Positions 11,801-22,292 of a stretch of 64,000 nt of DNA are shown piece by piece. The first letter of the stretch is position 1. Each line of letters begins with the position of its first letter. Under the pieces are notes generated by a model that was given only the letters and a program-made list of their open reading frames with translations, was not told the origin of the DNA and did no database searches. Origin of the DNA: Andrena cerasifolii. Taxonomy: Eukaryota > Arthropoda > Insecta > Hymenoptera > Andrenidae. The position numbers were made by a program, and so were the translations under genes. The stretch is from contig NC_135124.1 of NCBI RefSeq assembly GCF_050908995.1, positions 5,146,001 to 5,210,000 on the forward strand. Reading direction: 5' to 3'.

Positions 11801-13091
11801 ATAATTTTTAAAAAATTTTTTTAACTTGGAGAAATCTTAAGGGGAAAAATTATAATTTTTTCTTACCTATTTACTTATTTTCGACATAGATCCATCGTGC
11901 TAAGGCTCGCCAAAATCGGTATCTACCATATGGTGTCCTCTCCTTGTAAGTATTCTGCAGCCTAGGGTGGAAAATTTGGGGAACCGGAAAATTTTAGAGA
12001 GCGGTAAATTTTAGGAACCCATAAATTTTGGGGCGCGGTAAATTTTAAGGTGCATCAAATTTTGGGGAGCGACAAATTTTGGGGAGCGACAAATTCTGGG
12101 GAGCGACAAATTTTGGAGAGCGGTAAATTTGGGAGAGCCACAAATTTTGAGCGAAAGAAATTGGGAAAGGTTTAAACACAGAGGCTTGAGACATCTTTAA
12201 AAACCATTCACTTCTTTTTCATATAGCAAATTTGGAAAAACTCATATATTAATTCCTTGCAACTCATAATTACTTTCGAAATTGCCTCGACTTTTTTAAA
12301 TTAAAATATTTGATGATACTTCGCGAAAAGAGCGGCAGACACTTGTTAGCTTAGGGGCGGAAAATCTCAAAATCCGCCCCTGATTATAGGGTTGTATAAA
12401 ATATAAGAAACTCCCTTCCCGCGGTTTTTAAAATACCGATAACAGTGGATCACGCATTATTGTTGAAAAGTTGTTTCATTATTAACATACCTGACATTCG
12501 TGTGGCAGCCAAAAAAATAAGAAAAATTTTGAAAAGTTTGACTCATTACATCAGAATTCCTTCTTAAGTAGAACTTAAAGAGAATACATGAAAATACATT
12601 TCCTCTGCAACATGTCATCATGATCAACCACCAGATCACTGAGCCATAAATTGGAACTGAGAATTCCACTTTGGTAGCATTATCGGCTCAGCAGACTACA
12701 AAGCCACCCGTGCGAAATCAAGATAAAGGAAAATCGGAGCAGATGTAAGTTTAAAAAGCTTGTTGGTGTTTCAGGTGCAACGGACGGCGTCATCAGAGGA
12801 ATTTTCCGAGTTATCTCGAGCGGGACTTCGACCGAGAAGGACGATGAGCAGCTGGTGAGCCTCATTAAGGAGGAAATCGTACGAACGGCGCAAAGCATCA
12901 AAACGCCGACAGGTTCTATCGAGGCAGCCGCCAGAAGGGCTCAGAGGCTAGTCACCGAATTGACATCCGCTTATACAAACGCCATTTACAAATCGAAGAC
13001 CAGCGAGGAAGCCAGAGTGAACTTCGCCCGATTCCAAAACACTGTGCAAAAGATTGTAGACTACATAAAACACGGACAGTTCGTGGCGTGA
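8889..13091 (+). CDS. Two-exon gene for a small secreted helical protein, 149 aa, unrecognised
   Basis: Exon 1 is 8889-9021 (donor ACAG/GTGAAC). Exon 2 is 12775-13091 (acceptor GTGTTTCAG). The join keeps frame (phase 1) and gives 149 residues. The N-terminus is a classic signal peptide: basic MGRPRMAK, a hydrophobic LATIAIVLLACGITL core, and probable cleavage after SRA near residue 26. A second in-frame ATG at 8904 would give a shorter signal. The mature part has no cysteine. A dibasic KR near residues 39-40 could be a processing site. The rest is amphipathic helix (QLVSLIKEEIVRTAQSI, AARRAQRLVTELTSAY, FARFQNTVQKIVDYIKHG). I recognise no family; a lineage-restricted secreted, haemolymph or venom-type protein is possible but not shown. 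The 3.75-kb intron is full of MITEs. A poly(A) signal AATAAA is at 13203. Confidence 0.7.
9174..9405. mobile_element. AGGGT-terminus MITE, 232 bp, in the intron
   Basis: The left end AGGGTGAAGGACCCAATT and the inverted right end AGGGTAAAGGACCCAATT match almost perfectly for about 25 bases, with a further inverted AACCAATTACTGTC pair inside. It sits 150 bases after the exon 1 donor of the secreted-protein gene. Confidence 0.7.
9434..9870. mobile_element. Long-TIR MITE, family B copy 1
   Basis: Arms of about 170 bases are inverted copies around a short centre (CGAACCCGGAAATTCGAAG on the left; its inverse at 9835-9860 on the right). A second copy is at 41039-41469, where its insertion into another element exposes the exact ends. 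No coding frame is present. Confidence 0.75.
9871..10786. other. Intronic sequence, nothing recognised
   Basis: AT-rich DNA within the intron of the secreted-protein gene. No repeat ends or coding frame could be supported. Confidence 0.4.
10787..10860. repeat. Solo TTAAGGGG element end
   Basis: TTAAGGGG followed by TGATGCTCAGTCAGGAGGCC resembles the left end of the element at 38931 (TTAAGGGGTTATACCTAGTC, AGGCGGCC). No matching inverted end was found downstream, so it is a truncated or strongly diverged copy. Confidence 0.45.
11058..11310. repeat. Diverged repeat copy and short tandem repeat
   Basis: 11058-11155 is a diverged copy of the sequence at 1118-1215 (CACCTAATATAAAATGGCT). 11248-11305 has two to three imperfect units of GAGAGTTGGTTCGCATTTTT, about 23 bases each. 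Confidence 0.55.
11545..11946. mobile_element. TIR element family H, copy 1
   Basis: The left end CAAGGGGAGGACACCATGTG and the inverted right end CAAGGAGAGGACACCATATG are joined to longer imperfect arms. It is flanked by TAA on both sides (GCTAA/CAAGG and CCTTG/TAAG), a 3-bp duplication as made by PIF/Harbinger transposases. A poly-C run of about 13 is at 11743. The second copy is at 22293. Confidence 0.7.
11960..12160. repeat. Degenerate tandem repeat, about 21-22 bp unit
   Basis: About nine units of the general form GGGGAGCGACAAATTTT, most uniform at 12054-12120. The copies differ mainly in the GAGCG/ACCGG core. Located in the intron of the secreted-protein gene. Confidence 0.75.
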
Positions 13092-13202
13092 ATGTCAATC
13101 ATGCTTAAACGAACAGACACGATTTTACCTTAGAGAAATAGAAATTATATTATTCATTAACCCCCGCTGCACATCATCCACGCACTATTGGCCATATTTA
13201 TG

Positions 13203-13208
13203 AATAAA
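13203..13208 (+). terminator. Poly(A) signal of the secreted-protein gene
   Basis: AATAAA 112 bases after the stop codon at 13089-13091; a T/G-rich stretch follows. Confidence 0.6.
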
Positions 13209-13304
13209 AAATGTTGAACCGGACAAGTCTATTACAGCACTGTCCCTTGCCAATGGAGTATCATGAGATACACTTGCCCAGCGAAGCTTGGATATAATTT
13301 CTAA

Positions 13305-13697
13305 TCAGTCAATTTGTTTTTTCAATGCGTTTCGAATACTCCTAACTAAAAACTCAACCAACGCAAAGATTCCAGTAATAAGTACCAACATGAAACAACA
13401 CAATTTCGAGTTTCTAAATGAATAAAAAAAATTGTCCCACGTGCGAAATAAGAAGGCAAGGGATGGTGAATTTTTTATGAACATTCTCCAAACAGTAGGC
13501 ATTGGCATGTTATCTACACGCAAATAAAGAGAACACCGACAGAAAAAGCCAATGACGGATATCGAACACCCTCTGCCCAAACCCTTCCGCCCCAGTGGAT
13601 CGTAGGATATTTTTTTTCTCGCTGATGGCAAGTGTGGCAACAAAATTACTCCCGCTGACGTATGAGTCAGGCAGGCGATCCATTGTAAAAGCGGCAT
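13305..13697 (-). CDS. ORF of 130 codons with a C-terminal membrane segment, unrecognised
   Basis: ATG-initiated and convergent with the secreted-protein gene. The C-terminal third carries a strong hydrophobic run (LCCFMLVLITGIFALVEFL) followed by a basic tail (RSIRNALKKQID), as in tail-anchored proteins. I recognise no family. It is longer than most chance frames here but has no promoter or splice evidence, so it may be spurious. Confidence 0.25.
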   Translation of the reverse strand: MPLLQWIACLTHTSAGVILLPHLPSARKKISYDPLGRKGLGRGCSISVIGFFCRCSLYLRVDNMPMPTVWRMFIKNSPSLAFLFRTWDNFFYSFRNSKLCCFMLVLITGIFALVEFLVRSIRNALKKQID

Positions 13698-15295
13698 GGG
13701 CTCATAATCTGGCGATGTAGGATCTCCAGGCCGAGCTGACCGGAACTGCGCCTATGCTCTCTCGCCGGAAGCGCCGCTGCCACATGTAGTAATATAAATT
13801 ATAATGCCCTTACGGTTTTTCCTTTCGCGGATTTGCATTAAAAACGCCGGAACAGCGTTGTCGTTAAAATCGGTGCGCGGGCGCGCGATTTTCATGGAAA
13901 TAAGAAAAGCACAGGGCGGGCTAGAACTGCCGCTGCTCCGTCAGCCGAGCCCCCCCGACTGGTAGATACAAATCCGGGGGAGAGCGCGCATCGATCTCCA
14001 TCGAATCGTGCCAAGGCTAATCGGATATCAAATCTGGAAACGGCTCGCTTTCACCAACTCGGACAATAGACTCCGCGGGTTTTCTAATTCTTGCTTCTTC
14101 TGCTCCTTCCTTTTCCATTCCCTTGGAATGAATCTACACCGAAGCCCGCGCGCGCTGAGGATGCGTGAGATATAATGGAGTTTCCTTAGCCAGCAGATAT
14201 GCTAATTGCAGAAATGCGAAGGTGTAAAAGGCTAATTAACCGTTTCTAGCCCATAAGACCTGATGAGAATCCCTTCTTCGTTCCTTATCTAGCTTCCAGC
14301 AGAGGCTTCCGTCGGGTATCCTTGAGCTTTCTAAGGATCTTTATGAGATTGCAGGAACACGACGGTGCCGGAGACATTTCCAAGATGTATCGATACCTCG
14401 TTCGAAGTTATAACGAAGAAAAAGGGTAATTAAGAAGTGGTCTGTAAGAAGAGATCTAAATCCTTTGTTCCTCGGCGGACGTCCAGTGAAGGGCTTTTTC
14501 CTGTCACTGGACGTCCCAAGGATTTCTTGGGGGCACCAAGGCCATTTTCCAAACTGTACTGAAGTGAGATGCTAATTAAGAAGTAGTAGTTCAGAATTTC
14601 TGGTACAAATCCTTCGCGTCGTTGGTGAGCTTCCAGTAAAGGCCTCCTCCAGATTTTCCAAGGGTTTCTGCCGGGCCGCAGAAACTCGATGGCACTAAGG
14701 ACACCCTGGAGGAACGTCGTGCCTCCTTTGAAGTTACGACGGAATAGCGGCGTCCGTGGATTTTATATGGGAAACTGATTCGACCACGAACCAGAGGAGA
14801 ATATAACACCGGGGCATTTTGTTTTGTTGCGCAAGAGGATAATAAACATCGTTCGGGCCTGCTACCGTACCGACTAGATAGCTACGACGATGAAACAATG
14901 CGGCATTGTCCCGGCAGCCTCAGCCGCCAAAGCACAGCCGAACCGAAGCACCGCGTTAAGTCATGAACGGCGTTACACGCGGGCTTAGAAATGTCCAGCC
15001 GTAGCTGGGTAACCGAGACCTGACCCTCGAAAATATTGTTCCCCTGGAAAAGCTTCACTCGGTGCTTCAACCGGTATGCTTTACTGCTGGACCCTGGTCA
15101 GAGGAATAAATGATTAATTTTGTGTTTGTGATTGTCCCTTCGAGCATTCGTCATGCAAAGATTGGGGACCTTTGCAATATTATGGCAAATCTTGCTCGCC
15201 CAAAATTGAATTTAGGTGTACTTAGATAAATATAGGATAACTAAAATACTCTCAAGGTTTAAGCACTGTCCGAGTAGCTTTGAATAACCGCGAAC
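13698..15295. other. CpG-rich stretch with no gene recognised; degenerate repeat units
   Basis: GC- and CpG-rich from about 13700 to 15080. Three imperfect units begin with AATTAA near 14233, 14427 and 14573. They share features such as GCTTCCAGCAGAGGC / GCTTCCAGTAAAGGC and TCGAAGTTATAACGA / TTGAAGTTACGACGG. No frame is convincingly coding. It may be regulatory or an untranslated transcript. Confidence 0.4.
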
Positions 15296-15976
15296 TTAAG
15301 GGGAACCCCACCCAGAAGCCACTAAAAAGTTTGGGATTTTTTTTGGTTCGTATAAATAAAAATATTGGGCTTGGATTTTTTACATGGTGTTAAAGCGATC
15401 TGCATTTTGATAGAAAAAATTTTTTTTTGTGGAAAATTGTACAAAATGGCGGCGAACAAAATGGCTTCCCGGAGCACTGCAAAGAAAACTGGCCCACACT
15501 TCCGGGAATGACTTGATCACCTGAGAAGGAAATACAACAAAGATGTATAAAGAGGAATATATTCTCTACAACCCAGCTTAGGATTTTATTGATATGACAA
15601 TTATTCGATTTTTTAAAATCATTTCAGTGCAAATTTTTATGCCAAAAAATTAAAGAATTCTTCAAACTGCTACAATTTCCAAAATAATTCGAGTTTTCAG
15701 AAAATCCTATGTTAGGTTGTAGAGAATATATTCCTGTTTATATATCTTTGTTGTATTTCCTTCTCAGATGATCCAGTCATTCCCGGGAGTGTAGGCCATT
15801 TTTTTTTTTTGCAGTGCTCCGGGAAGCCACTTTGCACAATTTTCCATAAAAAAAATTTTCTAGCAAAATAAAGATTGCTTTAACACTGTGTAAAAAACCC
15901 AAGCCCAATATTTTTATTTATACGAACAAAAAAATCCCAAACTTTTTAGTGGCTTCCGGGTGGGGTCCCCCCTTAA
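15296..15976. mobile_element. TTAA-flanked palindromic element, family A copy 1
   Basis: TTAA at 15296-15299 and 15973-15976. Termini are GGGGAACCCCACCCAGAAGC and an inverted GGGGGGACCCCACCCGGAAG. Nearly the whole 681 bp is one inverted repeat with arms of about 330 bases. The right TTAA is shared with the next element. A second, older copy is at 40903-41949. Confidence 0.8.
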
Positions 15977-16677
15977 GGGGTTGTTCCGGTCTAGAGCCCA
16001 TAAAAATAGGTGATCTTTAGGAATTAATTAAAAGAAATCTACTAAATGTAATTTAATGGGACTTTTTGCATTGTACTAAGGATGTCTTAAACTATAGAAA
16101 TATATTTTTTGTTTTATAATTAATCATTGCAGACGGCACTGGGGGGTCGTGAAAGTCGAGGCGTCAAAAAATTCATCCGAAACGGTGGAACCTATAGCAC
16201 ATAAACCATTCATCTGAAATAAAAAACAATGTCAGATTATTAAAGCGCATGAAACTCGCTCGTGGATTTAACAGTAAAAATTACAAAAAATGCCATTCTT
16301 CGAAAAAAATAACGACACTTGAAGTTTGAAATCTCTTTTTCCCTACATTTTTCGTCCTTTCAACACCTTTAAAAATGACAATTTTTTTAATTTTACAGGT
16401 TTCTCCGCGAGCCAGAAGCATATTCTTCCAAATAAAAAATGTTTCAGTCTAATCGGATAATAACTTTTCGAGATATAGGTTCCACCAATTTTAAGAACAC
16501 TGTTTCGAGAAAAACGCGTTTAAAGTTTTACTTAACGCATTTACCTCTACTCAGATGCCTGTAACTTCGGGAATTTTGCGAATTTCAAAAAATCCTTTTA
16601 AACGCGCATTCTTAAAAGATTGAACATTCGAAAAATGAAATAAAAAAATCGATTTTTAGAGCGGAACCTCCCCTTAA
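15973..16677. mobile_element. TTAA-flanked element, family D copy 1
   Basis: It starts TTAAGGGGTTGTTCCGGTCT and ends GCGGAACCTCCCCTTAA, so TTAA at 15973 and 16674 bracket 705 bp. It uses the same TTAA as the element on its left. A second copy in opposite orientation is at 28223-28963 (shared motif AAAATAGGTGATCTTTAGGA / its inverse). There is no coding capacity. Confidence 0.8.
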
Positions 16678-18100
16678 GTGACCAGTGGACGCTTAAGCAT
16701 GTTTGCTGTTCATGCTTGGCGATCCACGATTGATTGCTGTCTTCAAGCGCGAAGGTGGACAAAATCTGAAGTTCTAGTATAAACTTTACAACATGCCCAT
16801 GAATACTTGTGTTACATATTCTGAAGAACAACCGCGCGCACTGGAATAATTATAGCATTAACAAGCTACAATTATAAAGACTTTAATAATATTCGTGTCC
16901 TCATTGTTTACCATTTTCCATAGCACAAGATAATTTCTGCATGTTTCAAGAAATTTGCATGGGTATTCCTTTTTTTTCTCCCTGCATCGATACTCATCTG
17001 AGAAGTACAACACCTAATGAACTGATAGTTGATAAGCAACTACACAGTGCATGCGCAGCTAGCTCGAACATGTTCGATCATTCTTGAATTATTTATACAA
17101 GTCTTCAAGTACATCTGTAATTTCTTAAGATTGACTCTCGTACTCGCTGGAAAATACTACTCACTTCTCGTTTGACCACCTTCGAATCCATTTTGCATTT
17201 TCTACTATGCCCAATTGTTTCATTAACAGATCAAACTAATAGTAGCAATTAATAGCGTGTGTCAATAAAAAAAAATACTTAAAGCATTTCCTTCAATTTC
17301 CCATGACTCGGAATCTGTACTACCTACTTATACATGACAAAAGTTCGCATAAGATTGTTTACTTTTTTTCGTTCCTGATACGTGGATTTACTTTAAAAAA
17401 TCTGACTGTACACTTATGAATCGCCCTGTATACCTGTCAACAGTTACACACTGTTAAAACCCGGGCCACGCTCTGTCTGTAGACTATGCGCATGTCATCG
17501 CTTAGGTATTACCTACTGTTTTTATGCTCTCTGAGTAAATAAATGATTTGAGCCGCGACAGTTTAAAGGCAAACGGGGAGGCGAAACTAGGCACACCAGC
17601 CGGTGAAACTGCGTTTAGCTACGACACCAAAAGAAGCAGGAGCAACAGCATTCCGCAGGGCATAACTTAAGCGAGCCCTGAGCTCACGAAGAGAAGAGAC
17701 GGGTCACGACGCCATGTGTGCGGCCTACCAACCACACCCACCACCTATTTATTTATGTCTACCTCACGGCTTTTTGTTCGTACCATCGAGCTTTCATTGC
17801 GCTGTTCCGCCGCGAACAATCGAGGAGCCGACTGCCCTACCCGGAAAAATCTCGTGCCGAAGGAATCGCCCTTCAAACCACTCCGTTCCGAATTATTTGT
17901 AAAGAGGCTCTCGCTCGTCGAGGGAGCACGGGAACGCGCTCCGTGCAAGTGGAACGATAAAGGAGAGATGGGCAAAAATTTCGTACACAGGTTTTTATTT
18001 AAAATCACTTTTTTCCCCTCTCTGTAATAGAGATGCCAGGCAAATCCCTACGTTTATTTTATACACATAGGGTAAATCCGGGAGACGCGGTAGGGCCGGC
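16678..18100. other. No gene recognised; GC-rich 17440-18030
   Basis: The stretch 17700-18030 is GC-rich with open frames in several phases on both strands (about 100 codons from 17716). None resembles a known protein, and the openness of all frames argues for base composition. An AGGGTAAATCCGGGAGACGC end at 18069 is a solo terminus of the AGGGT group, cut by the next element. Confidence 0.4.
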
Positions 18101-18505
18101 TTAAGGGGGAATCCTATTCTTTGAGCTAAAAATTAGCAAAATTTGGGATTTTCTTTTTACGAATCCAGCTATTCGATTCATCTGAATTTTGAACCATGGT
18201 TTGAGGCATCTTTGAAGAAGCTACAGTTTTTTTAAAATTAATTTTTAACCATCTGGCTCATCAGATGGAAGCTACCTATGTACAAAGTAAAACGCCGTTT
18301 CATTTTTCTATTTCAGATTACCTGGAAGGTAAATATCATAACTCCTATATTTATTATTAAAACTGAATATTAAAAAAACTGCAACTTCTTCAAGGATGCA
18401 TAAAAACATGTTCCAAATTTCAGATAAATCGAAACGCTAGTTTCTTTAAAAAAAAATCCTAAACTGTGCTATGTTTTTAGCTCATAAAATAGGATTCCTC
18501 CTTAA
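18101..18505. mobile_element. TTAA-flanked element, family C
   Basis: TTAA at 18101-18104 and 18502-18505. Termini are GGGGGAATCCTATTCTTTGA and the inverted GGAGGAATCCTATTTTATGA. 405 bp. It contains an inverted AAAAACTGCAACTTCTTCA pair around a variable centre. Confidence 0.8.
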
Positions 18506-18580
18506 GGGAGTATTCACACTTCAAGGTCCCAAAAATAGGTGATTTTCGTGATTTATTTTTTAATAGAAGGAAACAGTGTA
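18502..18580. repeat. Abutting TTAA element end related to family D
   Basis: TTAAGGGAGTATTCACACTT followed by AAAAATAGGTGATTTTCGTG is close to the left end of family D (AAAAATAGGTGATCTTTAGG). It shares TTAA 18502-18505 with family C. The opposite end was not found by 19300, so the copy is truncated or too diverged to recognise. Confidence 0.55.
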
Positions 18581-19988
18581 TATCTTCAATTTTTGCAAAT
18601 GTTTTTATTAGTTTTCAAATATAATAATACCAAATTTGGTTAAAAAAAAATCAATACATTTGAAGTAACAACAGTTTGATCTAGACTGTATATTCAGTGA
18701 CGGTAAGCACGATTTCGTCTTTTGTATCCATCCGAATAGAAAAACAAAGTTATTTTCATATTCAAAATATTTTCTATTTTCACCCCTACTAAAATTGTAA
18801 AAATTAATGAACAACTTCTAATTTTTTTCTCAGATGGTAGCTTCAAGAATTCGCAAAAAATTCAACTGCTTTGTGTATCGCGTTGCCATATTTCCTTACG
18901 TTATCAGATATGAATGATTCTGGTAGGGGCGATAATAAAAATCGAAAATTCAATTGCAGCAAAAGGATCATAAAAATAAAGTAACGTTTCTTGCGAATTC
19001 TAATGCATTCAGAAACTTCCTTATGTGTCATAATTTAAGCAAACAACTACTTTGCTCTACTTCAAAGAGGACAGCCTTACTATGATCACAAAATTCAATG
19101 ATTCACAGAGCAATTACAGTTTTAGCTGTTTGGACGTTGGTGATCCTCGCATGGGAATTTCAGGTCCCTTTCGGGAGTAACGAATCTATAAAAATGCATT
19201 GCACGCGTCCGGTGAAATCGTGAGGACGATGCCATCTAGATGCGCTTTGAACGAAACGCAGACCAGCTTTATAGGCACAAATGCGGAAGCGGTAGGCACA
19301 AGAACATCTGCACTGATACCATTCGTTGATGATCTGAATCCCTTTTGTCCTCCTGACTCTGAGCTGCTCACTGGACTTTATCTTCGTGGGAATCCCTGGT
19401 CTTTCCAGCCTCGGGGGTAAAAGTGGTACTCGCCTTCGAGGATCATAATTGAGAATAATGGTTGTGATAACTCGAAAGGAGCAGAACTGCCGCAAAGTGG
19501 AAGCTCAGTTCCCTATTTTAAAAAGCAAATAAACAAGAATCGTTTACTCCCTTAGTAATTGCGAATCTCTCGCTTGACGAAATTCAGGCGCTTCGCGCTG
19601 GAATCTCAGCTGAGTTTAGAAACTGTAGAACTTCCAAAGGAAGTGTGCGCTAAAAAATAACAAGGCTCCGCTAAAATTCAACGCAACGGTACAGGAGGTG
19701 TCCGTTATATTATAAATTATAATCGAATGCAAGGTTCGCTTCACAAACGATGTGAATAATTAATGCGTCAGTGCTAACATTGCTACGTTTGTGCACCCAG
19801 ATAGGAGGATGCGCCACAAAGATTCGGTAGCACATGAAGTAACGCTTAAAATATCAATTACAAGGGCTGCTATGTATAGTCGTTGCCAGTTAGCAATGAG
19901 AAGCATCACAAGCCACCTAAATAAAACACGGTTCGAATAATCAGAGATCACTTGAAACACCACCTACCAGAAGTGATTTCTGAATTAG
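18581..19988. other. No gene recognised
   Basis: Open frames on both strands at 19160-19495 lack ATG starts at their tracked beginnings and have no recognisable content. Nothing else can be supported. Confidence 0.4.
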
Positions 19989-20766
19989 CAGTGGCGGATT
20001 TAACAGGCCGGCTGATGAGCAGTTGCCGCCTAGGCTCCTGCACAGAAGGGCCCAAGGCCCCATGACAAAAAAAAACATGATTAAGTATAGTTATCCAAAC
20101 ATATTTCTCTTACATTTTTTCCGTGCTACTACACTTGGCCCGTTTTTAGTAAACTATCTTTTCATTTTCCCGAAAAATGGGACCCTGCCCAGAAGGACCC
20201 CTAGGGCCCTATATTAAACAAAAATTATGATTTTAACCAACCACTATATTTTTTCTGTGCTACTGCACTTGGCCCGTTTTTAGTAAGCTATCTCTTCATT
20301 TTCCCGAAAAATGGGACCCTGCCCAGAAGGACCCCTAGGGCCCTATCTTAAAAAAAATTATGATTTTAACCAAACACTTTATTTTTTCTGTAGTGCTACA
20401 CTTAGCCCGTTTTTAGTAAACTATCTCTTCATTTTCCCTAAAAATGGACCCTGCCCAGAAGGACCCCTAGGGCCCTATCTTAAAAAAAATTATGATTTTA
20501 ACCAAACACTTTATTTTTTCTGTAGTGCTACACTTAGCCCGTTTTTATAGTAAACTATCTCTTCATTTTCCCGAAAATGGGCCGCTGCCCAGAAAGACCC
20601 CCTAGGGCCCCATATTAAACAAAAATTATGATTTTAACCAAAAACTATATTTTTTCTGTACTACTATACTTTGCCCGTTTTTAGTAAACTACCTCTTCAT
20701 TTTCCCCGAAAAGTGGGCCCCTCAGAACGTTCGCCACCTGGGCCCTTTTTCTTAAATCCGCTACTG
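19989..20766. mobile_element. hAT-like MITE family J copy 1, internally amplified
   Basis: Termini are CAGTGGCGGATTTAACAGG and, inverted, CAGTAGCGGATTTAAG. Flanks TGAATTAG (19981-19988) and CCAATTAG (20767-20774) look like an 8-bp duplication with two changes. Where the copies at 50003 and 51444 have one internal unit, this one carries five, starting near 20139, 20273, 20406, 20538 and 20674, each about 133 bp (CCCGTTTTTAGTAAACTATC, then GGGACCCTGCCCAGAAGGAC). Confidence 0.8.
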
Positions 20767-21583
20767 CCAATTAGGCAAGTGAATATGAGTTTTAAAGGAT
20801 ACATAGACAGTTAGGAAGGAAGGAAGGAAAGCGCGGTTGACCTGACAAAAGCGTTTAATTATCATCCAGGATACTATTTGTTCCCGTGTTTACCGTTAAA
20901 GGCGGTGCTAAATGTATACACACATATAGCACGCTCCATGATTCGCAGTAAACCGTTAATAACGCGCGAAGTGTCTAAAACTTGCAACATTTGCCACATT
21001 GCTACATCATACGTGTATATAGTTCCAAGCGGACCATAAAATCATGAGTGTGCTCCGCCTGGAATCAAACTCTCTTGGCCTAAGACGTAACGAATGAAAT
21101 TCGTCTTTCGAACGCTCGTTGAATCTTTGGAAAGTTGAATGAACAGTAATCGCGCAACTGTAACGTGTCGTATCTCTTTTCTGATTGCAATTAAGAGAAA
21201 ATGGTAGAGGAATAAGTCGAACGGTTCGAGGAGATTTATCTTTCTGTGGCATCCTCGTGTCTGCAAATGTAACAGTGCAGTTGTACCTAGTGCTGTACGA
21301 ACCGTATTTTGCAAAAGTGCTTTGTTCGAGCTTTCGGGATTGTAACACTTAATATGTTGGAAACTGTTCAAATTGTGAAACCTAAAAATTCACAGGAATT
21401 ATCTACAGGGTGTTTATAAATATGTGAGGCATGTTCCAGGATCAGTTCTACTCAGTTCACCAAAAAAAAAAAAAAGTTGATGTACGCGTATGTCCAATCC
21501 CCATAAAAAATCCTATAATGCTTCGTTTCGCAGTTACAAGGATTTTTATATTTCGTAAAACGCTGGTCCGAAACGCTTATAAA
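20767..21583. other. No gene recognised
   Basis: Contains an (AAGG)n-like run at 20812-20828. The minus-strand frames at 21007-21371 have non-ATG starts and no recognisable domain. Confidence 0.4.
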
Positions 21584-21895
21584 GGGCGAATTCCACTTAC
21601 GCCCAAATCGCCCGTGATTTTCATTAAGGTAGGTTTTCCTGTACGCGACTGGGCGCAGCGTCAGGAATTTCAAAGTGGATTTTCTCGAAAATGAAGCGCC
21701 AGATCAAAAAATTTTATTCCTTTTTGTCGACTTATTTACTTGTTAATTGTCGAAAAGGAAGAGTAACCTTTTTTTATATCGCGCTTCTTTTTTGAGAAAA
21801 TCGACTTTGAAATTCTTAACGTTGTGCCCGATGCGTATAGGAAAACCTACCTTAATGAAAATCACAGGCGATTTGGGCGTAAATGGAATTCGCCC
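21584..21895. mobile_element. TIR element with GGGCGAATTCC ends
   Basis: The left arm GGGCGAATTCCACTTACGCC and the inverted right arm GGGCGAATTCCATTTACGCC continue for about 100 bases (ATTTTCATTAAGGTAGGTTT on the left and its inverse on the right). The target duplication is unclear. Confidence 0.65.
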
Positions 21896-22008
21896 AAAGT
21901 GGCATTTAACGAAACCCACCTGTATTTCCTCAAATCGATATATTGATTATCAATTCGCCCTTGTTTGTTTAAAGGCGAGAAGGGAAGATAATGAATGAAA
22001 ATATAGTA

Positions 22009-22203
22009 TACTAGCTTTGCTACTCGGCTTCGCCCGAAATTTAGATTCTTTTTTTTTGAAAATAGTCACATTCATCTAGATTAGTCAGGCATAATGAACT
22101 GAGGCACATTTCGTGATCGCAGAGTTTATCGTTCAAAAGTTTTTAGGCGACAGACAAACACACAAACATATAAATGCTTTCTGCTTTATATATAAAGATT
22201 AGG
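22009..22203 (+). mobile_element. Short retroposon-like repeat (ACTAGCTTTGCTACTCGGC start)
   Basis: It opens ACTAGCTTTGCTACTCGGCT, contains GGCGACAGACAAACACACAA, and ends TTTATATATAAAGATTAG. This layout (a TCGGCTTCGCCCG head, GACAGACAAACA middle and TATATA-rich tail) is widespread in insect RTE-related non-autonomous retroposons. Assignment is from memory of that pattern. Confidence 0.5.
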
Positions 22204-22292
22204 CCAGCTGACTAACGCGCCAGTTGCCCTTTAATGGTCATTTCGGGCTGGTGTTTTACGGAATATAAAACTGCTTCTAACTGCAAAACTAC

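Noticed and set aside
19160..19495. Overlapping frames on both strands, up to 111 codons
   Set aside because: Non-ATG starts, no recognisable motifs, and both strands open, which suggests composition.
21007..21371. Two minus-strand frames of about 110 codons
   Set aside because: Non-ATG starts in both phases, no domain, no splice evidence.
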